Assembly (NCBI GenBank): GCA_030625085.1
Contig: DAOURK010000011.1
Span: 1 to 57,510 of the forward strand
Length of the DNA: 57,510 nucleotides
Direction of reading: 5' to 3'
DNA from: Pseudomonadota bacterium
GTDB taxonomy: Bacteria > SZUA-182 > DTGQ01
Both the position numbers and the translations under genes were made by a program. This document shows positions 41,408 through 49,793 of this stretch, piece by piece. Every line of letters begins with the position of its first letter. Position 1 is the first letter of the stretch. The notes under the pieces were generated by a model, which worked only from the letters and a program-made list of their open reading frames with translations, searched no databases and had not been told where the DNA came from.

Positions 41408-43483
41408 ATGAATAAAAAGAGGTTTTTGAGAATTTTTAAATTGTGGTTTGTTATGATTATAGTGATTGGGGTTTGGGTCAATAATAGCATGGCCCAGATA
41501 ATGAATACCCAAGTCATGCTGCAAAATCGTTATGCAGCGCCTATTGGAGCCAATGATAGCAATCCGGATGCTTATTTAGTAGATAACTTCGAATACTGGA
41601 ATAATGTCAGAAATATGGGGTGGCAAGTATTTGAACCGGCTTATCCTGTATGGGGTTACGGCATCGGCTATGCTCAACTGAATTGCATTCTTGATTTCGA
41701 AGAGGGGAGCAGGGTCTTGGATGCAAAGCGTCCCTTTCCGGTTTTTCTGTTTAATACGGAATATCAAGGTTTCAAGATGGTCAAGCCAGCTCAATACCAT
41801 GATAGCAGCACTGATGAGGCCGAAAATATTCCCGGCACATACAGCATATTCAGTGTAAAGATGAGAATGCCCTTTGGTATTGAACATTTCCAAAAGCCTT
41901 CTGCTACGGTAACTTTCGATACCACTAACGCTAAAAATATTTCCATCAAATTCATCGCCAGAGAACAATCTTACTCTACTGAACCGGAGGATGAGCCGGC
42001 AGATAGCATTGATGATGATACCGCGATAGTAATACTTTTAGGAAGAGAATTTCAGGATAGTACCTGGCATCTGATAACAAAAGATCTGGAAGAAATTTTA
42101 GATGATTATGTCACCGGCGAAGACATCACCGAGATTAAAGCCGTTACTTTAGGAGGGAATTCTTTCAGGGCTGATGACGTTATATTTACCAAACCTGAAA
42201 AATCCATTTTAAAAAATTCAGCTCCTCATTTGTTTAAGATCGGACCTGTCTATGGACAATTGTATAATACTGATCAAGCAAGATGGATCATAGCCGAGGA
42301 TACTGATCTTATGATAGGGGCTGAGGCAACTGTCGATGGGTTTGCTTTTCTTGGCATTTATGACAGTGTGAAGAAAATCCAATATGTATTGGATGACCGG
42401 GAAATTGATCCCAATATAGTTGCTGCCAATCTTGGTATCTTTGCTTATGATAAAGATGGAGATCTTATAGACCCTAATACGCCGCGCACCTCTGATGATG
42501 CGGATTTAAACTGGATTTTAACTATGGGAGATACCCTGTCGCCTTTGGCAAATATGATTACACAGGTGCCCTTAAATAATAGCGGCGCTTTAACCCAAGA
42601 CGAAACCGATGAACTTCCTCGCTATCTGATTCAAGAAGATGGTACTCCTATCCCCAATCTCCTTGATCCCGATCCTAACAACCCCGGACATTTTCTTGCA
42701 GACCTGGCTAACCCTATGTATGCTCTAGCGGTTGCTTTGGGTAACAGCGGCTATGAGTATTTTCCCAATGCGGTGAAATTGATGCCCTCTGCCGGGCAAG
42801 TGTTTGAAGATATGATTGTTACCTGCAGGGTTACCGATGGTATTTCTACAGATAAGGAAACATTTCCCGTCTCGATAGTTAATTACCCGGTGACCAACCA
42901 TCCGCCTTTAATTAATGACGTGTATGATAGAGTTTTTTATGTCGGTGAGGTAGGGACCTATCAGATTGTGGCTACTGACCCGGAATTACAAGATATGGGG
43001 AATTTAACCTATTATGCTTCTTTGAATGGTTTGTCAAACTATCAGTATGGGCCCTGGATGAATCAAATTATTGATCCAAGTACCGGTCTCATCGCATTTA
43101 AGCCAGTTAGTGAAGGCGCGCTTGAATGCATTGTCACTGTTGAAGATCCTCGCGGCATGTTTGCAGTATGTCAATTCACAATCTTTTGCACTAATGCAGG
43201 CACATGGTTTAACCATCCGCCTATAGTTATAGATGACCTGGAATCACCTCAGACAATAAGGGCAGGACAATTATTTGTGGCTGACGAAATAAAATTCCTC
43301 GATCCTGACGGGGAAAAACTATATCATTCTTGTAATATCGGTTCAGTTGGTGAAAATGGAATTTGGACATTCCAGACCATGTTTCCCGGTTATTATCTTG
43401 TCCAAATCACTGCCTATGATATTCGAGGGGGATTCGCAACAACTGAATTTGTGCTCCATGTATTTCCGTGGTGGGCATTGTAA
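41408..43483 (+). CDS. Large exported protein with Ig/cadherin-like domains
   Basis: About 691 residues. The ATG at 41408 follows AAGGAG and gives a clean signal peptide (KLWFVMIIVIGVWVNNSMAQ); a GTG 75 bases earlier would spoil it. Part one (to ~260) starts with a DNFEYWNNVRNMGW-type segment seen in some exported carbohydrate-binding-like proteins. The second half has two or three putative Ig/cadherin-like repeats introduced by NHPPLIND and NHPPIVIDD, with YQIVATDPE and LVQITAYDIRGG. No catalytic motif or anchor was identified. It is probably a surface or periplasmic protein. A strong terminator follows at 43592. Confidence 0.65.
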   Translation: MNKKRFLRIFKLWFVMIIVIGVWVNNSMAQIMNTQVMLQNRYAAPIGANDSNPDAYLVDNFEYWNNVRNMGWQVFEPAYPVWGYGIGYAQLNCILDFEEGSRVLDAKRPFPVFLFNTEYQGFKMVKPAQYHDSSTDEAENIPGTYSIFSVKMRMPFGIEHFQKPSATVTFDTTNAKNISIKFIAREQSYSTEPEDEPADSIDDDTAIVILLGREFQDSTWHLITKDLEEILDDYVTGEDITEIKAVTLGGNSFRADDVIFTKPEKSILKNSAPHLFKIGPVYGQLYNTDQARWIIAEDTDLMIGAEATVDGFAFLGIYDSVKKIQYVLDDREIDPNIVAANLGIFAYDKDGDLIDPNTPRTSDDADLNWILTMGDTLSPLANMITQVPLNNSGALTQDETDELPRYLIQEDGTPIPNLLDPDPNNPGHFLADLANPMYALAVALGNSGYEYFPNAVKLMPSAGQVFEDMIVTCRVTDGISTDKETFPVSIVNYPVTNHPPLINDVYDRVFYVGEVGTYQIVATDPELQDMGNLTYYASLNGLSNYQYGPWMNQIIDPSTGLIAFKPVSEGALECIVTVEDPRGMFAVCQFTIFCTNAGTWFNHPPIVIDDLESPQTIRAGQLFVADEIKFLDPDGEKLYHSCNIGSVGENGIWTFQTMFPGYYLVQITAYDIRGGFATTEFVLHVFPWWAL

Positions 43484-43591
43484 TGTAATGTGATGGGAAT
43501 TATGATATGGCAACCTAACTCATTTGCCCATCAAAATGTGAAGTAAATAAGGCGCAAACTATGATGTAAATAAGGCGCCAAAATACTAGGA

Positions 43592-43625
43592 AAAGCGGAC
43601 AACCATTGAGTTGTCCGCTTTTTTT
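43592..43625 (+). terminator. Rho-independent terminator
   Basis: AAGCGGACAAC pairs with GTTGTCCGCTT across a six-base loop and is followed by seven T. It ends the transcript of the large exported protein. Confidence 0.85.
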
Positions 43626-43660
43626 ATTCGCTCTGGCTATTTTTTTAGTTAGTCATCCTT

Positions 43661-43801
43661 GATGGTCTCGTAAAAAGTCCATTTTGGTAAATTTGTCATT
43701 TCGACCTCAGGGAGAAATCTTATGTTTTTCAGTATGTTGTGCGATAAAGATTTCTCACATCCGTTCGAAATGACAACTTAATGAGACTTTTTACGAATGC
43801 A
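43661..43801. mobile_element. MITE-like element, family B copy 2 with 8-bp target duplication
   Basis: 141 bp, beginning GATGGTCTCGTAAAAAGTC and ending GACTTTTTACGAATGCA. It is flanked by an exact 8-bp direct repeat TCATCCTT (43653-43660 and 43802-43809). Same length and core as 16137-16277. Confidence 0.85.
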
Positions 43802-43833
43802 TCATCCTTCGTTTTAAATATCCTTGCTGTAGT

Positions 43834-43905
43834 GTAGCGCAGGGCTTTAGCCCTGCTTAACCCTCGCTGAAAGCAATTTATTTTGGCAAATAACTTTTAG
43901 CCCTG
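43834..43905. repeat. Palindromic repeat, family C copy (one arm degenerate)
   Basis: Left arm GTAGCGCAGGGCTTTAGCCC is intact, and the spacer CTTAACCCTCGCTGAAAGCA matches copies at 40681 and 44699. The right arm reads CTTTTAGCCCTGCTA, apparently rearranged. It ends next to the TPR lipoprotein stop. Confidence 0.6.
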
Positions 43906-43908
43906 CTA

Positions 43909-44349
43909 TCAATGAGATCGAATCTTTTCTATTCGCGCTGTCAGTTTTTTGGCTTCGTCATTCTTTCCCATGGCTTTATAAAGCTCAACCATATTCTCCA
44001 GCTCATGCACTACATCAGAATGGTCCGGCCCCAGGATTTTTTCCTGTATGGCTAAGGCTTTTTTGTAGAGAGGTTCAGCATCCCCGTATTTCCCCCGGGT
44101 TTTATATATCATGGCCAGGGTGTCCAGGGATGCGGCTACCTTTTGGTGATCTTCCCCAAATTTTTTTTTGGACATGGTTAATGCTTCTTTGGCCAGTTTT
44201 TCCGCTTCAGAATATTTCCCCTGTTGAAAAAGTACAATAATCTTGTCGTTTATTTCATCATAGGGACTTCGTATGGTGCAGGAGATCAGTGTAACAGACA
44301 ACAATAATATGGCCGCCATCAATAGAAATATCTTTTTGTTTTTTTTCAT
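43909..44349 (-). CDS. TPR lipoprotein (kinesin-light-chain-like repeats)
   Basis: A 146-residue protein. The N-terminus LLMAAILLLSVTLISC has a lipobox with Cys25. Three TPR units follow: LFQQGKYSEAEKLAKEALTMSKKKFGEDH, TLAMIYKTRGKYGDAEPLYKKALAIQEKILGPDH and ELYKAMGKNDEAKKL. The spacing and 'GPDH' words are typical of kinesin-light-chain-type TPRs. GGAGGC precedes the ATG. It is likely a scaffold in the envelope. It is a single gene. Confidence 0.8.
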   Translation of the reverse strand: MKKNKKIFLLMAAILLLSVTLISCTIRSPYDEINDKIIVLFQQGKYSEAEKLAKEALTMSKKKFGEDHQKVAASLDTLAMIYKTRGKYGDAEPLYKKALAIQEKILGPDHSDVVHELENMVELYKAMGKNDEAKKLTARIEKIRSH

Positions 44350-44655
44350 TGATTTTCGCCTCCTTTTGTATTTGTGAAAAAGATAATTTTTTTATAGATT
44401 TTTAGAAAGTTAATTTTACAATCCATAAATCTCTATATCCGAATATTCACAACCCTTGTAAAATGGATTATTTGTTTGGCTCATTATTCAGCAAATTAAT
44501 ATGCTATATTATCTCATACAATTCAGACTATTTTCTAGACTGTATTTAATACTTTTTTAAATTAATCTGGGTAAAGGCTTCACCACCGGTATTAAATAAA
44601 GTATCTTACAGATAAAACAGGCTGAATTGTTGGAGTATAAACGACTCTGGAGAGA

Positions 44656-44773
44656 TATAGATTTTCAGAAAAATAATTTTATAATCCATATTCAAAAAGT
44701 AGTGCAGGGCTTTAGTCCTGCTTAATCCTCACCGAAACCAATTTATTTTAGCAGGGCTAAAGCCCTGCGCTAC
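44656..44773. repeat. Palindromic repeat, family C copy 2
   Basis: Arms 44699-44721 and 44751-44773 (GTAGTGCAGGGC... / ...GCCCTGCGCTAC) with two mismatches. The conserved AT-rich 5' extension (TTTTCAGAAAAATAATTT) is shared with 40636-40680. The remaining sequence to 45335 holds a DnaA-box-like TTATCCACA (45023-45031) and a short tandem repeat (TTATTGGGTRAMCCGTTT) near 45128-45169, but no supported gene. Confidence 0.7.
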
Positions 44774-45335
44774 AGGATGAAATTTAATATCTGGTTCAAA
44801 ATCTATAACTGATTTGGTGTTTTGGTTTAGCTAATAAAATGAGTATGTTGTAATCGTTGTGGATTAATTTTCCTATTTACCCAATTATTTCAAAAAAGGT
44901 GTTTAACCTATTTTTTCTATTAATAACTCATTGAAATAGTTACCATATACCCCTGCTTTAGTTTGGTGCGAAAATGCTATCTTCTTCCATTTTTCAGTCA
45001 ATTACATCCCTTTATTACATACTTATCCACAGGTAGTCCACAGGTTTTGTGGAAACTTGTCTTAACATATCATAGTGATTACGTTTTTAAATCACATTGA
45101 AGAATATTGGTTTTTTTCTCATATAATTTATTGGGTGACCCGTTTTATTTATTGGGTAAACCGTTTCATATGTGCACGTCCTTTCTTGTTGCGGATAAAT
45201 TTTCACATAGTTGTCTTCATGTTTGGACTTTTACCTTCTTTTAGTCATAAGCATACAAATTTATTTATTGATATTTGAATGAAAGGATTTATATAATAAA
45301 GGAAAAATAACAACATATATATGAAAGGTATGGTT

Positions 45336-45884
45336 ATGAAAGAAGAAATCCCTGTTTCAAAAGCAAATCGATTAGTAAATCATGGCCCGGTTATTTTAGT
45401 AACCTCACAATTTAAAGAAAAAACAAACATTATCACCTTAGCCTGGCAGATGCCTGTCAGTCATAAACCAATGTTAATTGCCATATCCATAGCCAAGTCC
45501 CATTTTTCCCATGATATGGTAAAAGGCAGCGGAGAGTTTGCGGTAAATGTGCCCAATGTGAATCTTTTATCTCAGGTCCATTACTGTGGGACCACATCTG
45601 GAAGGGATACTGATAAGTTCGCTCAATCAGGGCTTACGCCGCTTCCCGCCCAAACGATTACCCCTCCGCTTATTGCTGAATGCATTGGCCATATTGAATG
45701 CAGATTGCAAAATATGTATCTTGTAGGTGATCATTCTGTTTTTGTAGGCGAGGTTTTGGCTGCATCTGTTGAGGAGGGCTTATTCGATGGCTGCTGGAAG
45801 CTGGATGAGCCAAGGGCAAAATCACTTCACCATTTAGGCGGCAATCTGTATACTACTCCTGATACTATACTGGAAGCTGATTAG
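45336..45884 (+). CDS. Flavin reductase-like FMN-binding protein
   Basis: A protein of about 182 residues of the flavin reductase/DIM6-NTAB family with a split-barrel fold that binds FMN. Typical segments are GPVILVTSQFKEKTNIITLAWQMPVSHKPMLIAISIAKSHFSHDM, GEFAVNVPNVNLL and the CGTTSGRDTDKFAQSGLTPLPAQ stretch, then CRLQNMYLVGDHSVFVGEV. The ATG at 45336 has an AAAGG 7 bases upstream; an in-frame ATG at 45321 is possible. These proteins reduce flavins or act as electron-transfer modules in anaerobes; the partner is not visible here. Confidence 0.85.
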   Translation: MKEEIPVSKANRLVNHGPVILVTSQFKEKTNIITLAWQMPVSHKPMLIAISIAKSHFSHDMVKGSGEFAVNVPNVNLLSQVHYCGTTSGRDTDKFAQSGLTPLPAQTITPPLIAECIGHIECRLQNMYLVGDHSVFVGEVLAASVEEGLFDGCWKLDEPRAKSLHHLGGNLYTTPDTILEAD

Positions 45885-46005
45885 TGTAATTGGCAGCATT
45901 AAAATTACATTAGAGAGAATAATTCTGTTTTATACAATCCAGTTGCATAGGTTCCAATGCAAGGGTTTTCAGCCTCTACACGTAACCAACAAGAATGTAA
46001 TAACG

Positions 46006-46120
46006 TATTGATAAATAATTATTTAACGAAAAAGGCAGTGTTGCCATTTTCGTTAAATGGGTTTCAGTCCATAAAAACGCTTTGCAAAGTGGAGAGAAAT
46101 TTGGGTTAGACTTTTTTTAT
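46006..46120. repeat. Structured element flanking the restriction system, copy 1
   Basis: 115 bp. The shared AT-rich start TATTGATAAATAATT is followed by a hairpin (46021-46037 with 46042-46058, 16 of 17 pairs), GGGTTTCA, a smaller hairpin around 46078-46096 and AGACTTTTTTTAT. The homologous copy is 53101-53217 in the same orientation. Three adjacent base pairs of the main stem differ by compensatory changes between copies. Confidence 0.75.
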
Positions 46121-46195
46121 AAGAAATTTTGAGAAATTGGGGTCCGTCCCCAATTTTTTTGTAATTTTTCCTTTTAAGATTTTTATCTCTATTCA

Positions 46196-46306
46196 TCAAG
46201 CGCCTGTGCCGGCTTCAAAAACTTGTTCTTCACTAACTAAATCAGCAGCATATTGCATGGCAGCCTGTATATCTTCGTTTTCTAATTCAGGATGATCCTC
46301 AAGCAT
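46196..46306 (-). pseudogene. DUF433-like antitoxin fragment
   Basis: From the ATG at 46306 the minus strand encodes about 36 residues, reading MLEDHPELENEDIQAAMQYAADLV then SEEQVFEAGTGA. This matches the C-terminal part of DUF433 proteins (HPELTxEDIxAALxYAA). The N-terminal helix-turn-helix half is missing, and no PIN or DUF5615 partner is present. Remnant of a toxin-antitoxin gene at the island edge. Confidence 0.6.
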
Positions 46307-46495
46307 TATAATATTTATTAAATTATAAATTATTAGTTGCAAAATATTAGAAATTATCATACTATAATTACAATAATTATCAAAACCTTACCCCACAAAA
46401 ATGAATCTATTAGGCGATCATATTCAATATAAAGAAGATTGCAAACCAGATTAATAAAAAAGGGAAGCTGATAGGAATAGGTGGATTAAGAATAT

Positions 46496-48550
46496 ATGAA
46501 CACGGAAGTCCTGAAAAAGCTGGAAGCAACACTTTGGCAGTCGGCTGATACTTTGCGCGCCAATTCGGATTTAAAATCAACTGAATATTCAACCCCGGTG
46601 ATGGGCTTGATATTCTTAAAATTTGCAGATAATAATTACAGCCGCTACGAAAAAGAAATTTACACAGAGTATACAAACCTGAAAGGCACCAGAAGGGAAA
46701 AACCTCTTCATGAGATTGCCATTGAAAAATGCGGGTTCTATTTACCCGACCAGGCACGCTATGATTATTTGCTCAACCTGCCTGAAGAAAAAGAAATCGA
46801 TAAGGCCATTCAGGAAGCCATGGCGGCCATAGAAGAATATAAGCCTGAATTAAAAGGAGTTTTGCCGCAAGACGAATATTTTCGCTTAACCCGCACGGAT
46901 AAAACCATCCCCAAACAATTACTTAAGAATTTTTCCAATATTCCAAAAGATGCCAAAGGGGACATGTTCGGCCAGATTTATGAATATTTCCTTGGCAATT
47001 TTGCTTTGGCAGAAGGGCAGGGCGGGGGAGAATTCTTTACCCCGCGCACGGTTGTGCGCTTAATGGTTGAGATCATTGAGCCCCACAATGGCACAGTGTT
47101 TGATCCTGCCTGCGGTTCAGGCGGCATGTTTGTCCAGTCCGCGCAGTTTATTGATCGTCGCAGAAAAGAAATGAAAAAGAACGGTGAAACCGATCTTTTT
47201 GTCTATGGCCAGGAAAAAACCCTTGAAACAGTGAAACTTGCCAAAATGAATATAGCAGTTAACGGCTTAAGGGGTGATATTCGACAGGCCAACACCTATT
47301 ATGAAGACCTTTTTGAAAGCTATGAGAAATTCGATTATGTGCTGGCCAATCCCCCCTTTAATGTAGATGATGTAAACCTCAGCAGGGTTGAAAATGACTT
47401 GCGGTTTAATACCTATGGCGTGCCCCGGAATAAATCCAAAGGGAAAAAAAAAGACAAAGGCGCGGCAACAGTCCCCAATGGCAATTATCTTTGGATAAAT
47501 ATCTTTGCCACCTCCTTAAGGGCCACAGGCAGGGCGGCGCTGGTTATGGCCAACTCCGCTTCCGATGCTCGGCACAGTGAGGCTGATATTCGCAAAACGT
47601 TGATTGAAAATAATCTCATCTACGGCATGCTTACCTTACCTTCCAATATGTTTTATACTGTCACTCTTCCGGCCACACTCTGGTTTTTTGATAAGGCCAA
47701 AAAGGATAAACGCCTTCTTTTCATTGACGCGCGCAACATATTCACCCAAATTGATCGAGCGCATCGTGAATTTTCCGAAGAGCAGATTCAAAATATAGCC
47801 GTCATCAGTCGCCTGCATAGGGGCGAGCGAGAGGATTTTGTCAAACTTGTCAACTCCTATTTTGCCCAAGGCTTAGAAAAATTAAGGTGTAATAAAGCAA
47901 AACTGAAAAAAGTTTCCCTAACCCTTACCGAGTTTCTCAAAGAACATCAGGAAACAGACCTCCCCGATTTTTCAGCCAGATTGGAAGAAATTCGGGTATT
48001 GGAAAAAAAGTATCAAGACTATGCTTCAGCGCATGATACACAAGGTACTCTTGATAACCAGGATATTGATGAGGCCAACATAGGTCAGAGGAAGCTGGCT
48101 GCATCATTTCATCCCTTTTTTACCTCCATCCATGAAATGCTCAAAGTGATTGATAAAAAGGTACGCCATTTTGAAAAAGAGCACGGCAACCAAAAAGAAA
48201 CAAAAATGGTAAAAGTAGAATTGGACGAGCTGCACAAGGAGATAAAAGAGGCTGAATATTTCTTTGCCCATATCAATTGGCTGCAGGAGCGTTTTCCTGA
48301 GGCAAAATATGAGGATGTGACCGGATTATGTAAACTGGCCACGTTTGAGGAAATAAGAGAGCAGGATTATTCCTTGAATCCGGGTCGATATGTGGGCGTG
48401 GTGATTGAGGAGGATGGAAAAACTGAGGAGGAATTTATTGAAGAGATGCTGGTGTTGAATGAGGAGTTGAATAAATTGAATATGGAAGCAAAGGAGTTGG
48501 AAAAGGTAATTAATCTTAATATACATCGTTTGGTGGGCGAAGATGATTAA
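46496..48550 (+). CDS. hsdM: Type I restriction-modification system DNA methylase (M subunit)
   Basis: A 684-residue N6-adenine methyltransferase. The N-terminal HsdM helical domain (EATLWQSADTLRANSDLKSTEYSTPVMGLIFLKFADNNY) precedes the SAM motif FDPACGSGGMFVQSA (near residue 202) and the catalytic NPPF (near 284). A long C-terminal region with coiled-coil character follows, ending in the common LNPGRYVGVV segment. It overlaps hsdS by 8 bases. It works with two S and two R subunits to methylate or cleave. It is the first gene of the hsdMSR operon. Confidence 0.96.
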   Translation: MNTEVLKKLEATLWQSADTLRANSDLKSTEYSTPVMGLIFLKFADNNYSRYEKEIYTEYTNLKGTRREKPLHEIAIEKCGFYLPDQARYDYLLNLPEEKEIDKAIQEAMAAIEEYKPELKGVLPQDEYFRLTRTDKTIPKQLLKNFSNIPKDAKGDMFGQIYEYFLGNFALAEGQGGGEFFTPRTVVRLMVEIIEPHNGTVFDPACGSGGMFVQSAQFIDRRRKEMKKNGETDLFVYGQEKTLETVKLAKMNIAVNGLRGDIRQANTYYEDLFESYEKFDYVLANPPFNVDDVNLSRVENDLRFNTYGVPRNKSKGKKKDKGAATVPNGNYLWINIFATSLRATGRAALVMANSASDARHSEADIRKTLIENNLIYGMLTLPSNMFYTVTLPATLWFFDKAKKDKRLLFIDARNIFTQIDRAHREFSEEQIQNIAVISRLHRGEREDFVKLVNSYFAQGLEKLRCNKAKLKKVSLTLTEFLKEHQETDLPDFSARLEEIRVLEKKYQDYASAHDTQGTLDNQDIDEANIGQRKLAASFHPFFTSIHEMLKVIDKKVRHFEKEHGNQKETKMVKVELDELHKEIKEAEYFFAHINWLQERFPEAKYEDVTGLCKLATFEEIREQDYSLNPGRYVGVVIEEDGKTEEEFIEEMLVLNEELNKLNMEAKELEKVINLNIHRLVGEDD

Positions 48551-49793
48551 TTATGAAAAAATAAAAATAAAAGATGTAGCTTTAATAAATGAAGTCTCTA
48601 TAAATAGGGCATATCAATTTCAACATATTGAATATATAGACATAGCATCTGTAAATTATGGAACTATAGATAATATTCAGGAACTTGATCTGAAAGAAGC
48701 ACCTTCTAGAGCTAAGAGGATAATAAGAGATAAGGATATTTTGTTATCAACTGTACGACCGAATTTAAAACATTATGCTATCATTAAAAAATCGAAACCA
48801 AATACAATTGGATCTACCGGGTTCGCTGTTATATCATGTAAAAAAATACATCATTATTATCTATTTTATTACCTTACAACAGAGTGGTTTACAAATTATT
48901 TATCAGCTATAGCTGATAATCAACAGGCGGCTTATCCTGCATTCAATCCTTCTGTAATTGAAGAGGCGGATATCTCTGTCCCTCCACTCCCCATCCAGAA
49001 AAAAATCGCCGCAGTCCTTTCTGCTTACGATGATCTTATCGAAAACAACAATCGCCGCATTGCCATACTGGAAAAAATGGCTGAAGAAATTTATCGTGAA
49101 TGGTTTGTGCGAATGCGGTTTCCGGGGCATGAGCAGGTGAAGTTTTATAAAGGAGTGCCTGAGGGATGGGAAGGAAAGAGAATAGGAGAATTAGTAGATA
49201 CACAATATGGTTATACCGCAAGTGGAGAAGAAAAAGAAGTTGGGCCAAAGCTGCTTCGTATTACAGATATTGTACCAAATATGATAGCGTGGGATAGGGT
49301 GCCTCATTGCATAATAGATAATAGTGAAATTGAGAAATATCTTTTACAGGAAGGAGATATCTTAGTAGCGCGCACCGGTGCAACTGTAGGATATGCTAAA
49401 AGAATTAATAAATTGCATCCAAAATCAATCTTCGCTTCATTTTTAGTAAGATTAAAACCCAAAAAATTTACTGACAACATTTTTTTAGGCATTGCTGTTG
49501 ATAGTGATACGTTTAAACAATTTATCAATTCTTTTTTAACAGGCGCAGCTCAACCACAAGCAAATGCGCAAATTATGAAGTTATTCCTTTTGCTCTATCC
49601 AAATATAGAGCTAATATTAAAATTTAACAAGGTTATTGAACCATTCCTTGATTTAAAAGAAAAATTGTATCTTGAAAATAACAAACTTATTCAAACTCGA
49701 AATAATCTCCTTCCCCGTCTGATCACCGGCAAGCTTTCCATTGAAGACCTTGACATAAAATTCCCCTCGAGTATGGAGGAGGAAGATGCCTAA
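48543..49793 (+). CDS. hsdS: Type I restriction-modification specificity subunit (S)
   Basis: A 416-residue protein with two target-recognition domains. The first ends at VPPLPIQKKIAAVLSAYDDLIENNNRRIAILEKMAEEIYREWF, the central conserved helical region. The second starts at VPEGWEGKRIGELV and ends at LENNKLIQTRNNLLPRLITGKLSIEDL, the distal conserved helix. It determines the bipartite DNA target, which cannot be predicted from sequence. The first domain is visibly AT-richer than the neighbouring genes, as expected for swapped recognition domains. It overlaps hsdM and hsdR by 8 bases each. Confidence 0.95.
   Translation: MINYEKIKIKDVALINEVSINRAYQFQHIEYIDIASVNYGTIDNIQELDLKEAPSRAKRIIRDKDILLSTVRPNLKHYAIIKKSKPNTIGSTGFAVISCKKIHHYYLFYYLTTEWFTNYLSAIADNQQAAYPAFNPSVIEEADISVPPLPIQKKIAAVLSAYDDLIENNNRRIAILEKMAEEIYREWFVRMRFPGHEQVKFYKGVPEGWEGKRIGELVDTQYGYTASGEEKEVGPKLLRITDIVPNMIAWDRVPHCIIDNSEIEKYLLQEGDILVARTGATVGYAKRINKLHPKSIFASFLVRLKPKKFTDNIFLGIAVDSDTFKQFINSFLTGAAQPQANAQIMKLFLLLYPNIELILKFNKVIEPFLDLKEKLYLENNKLIQTRNNLLPRLITGKLSIEDLDIKFPSSMEEEDA

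Noticed and set aside
45075-45278. 67-codon open frame (WVTRFIYWVNRF...)
   Set aside because: The repeat in the protein reflects a short DNA tandem repeat (TTATTGGGT units); no start signals and no family resemblance.
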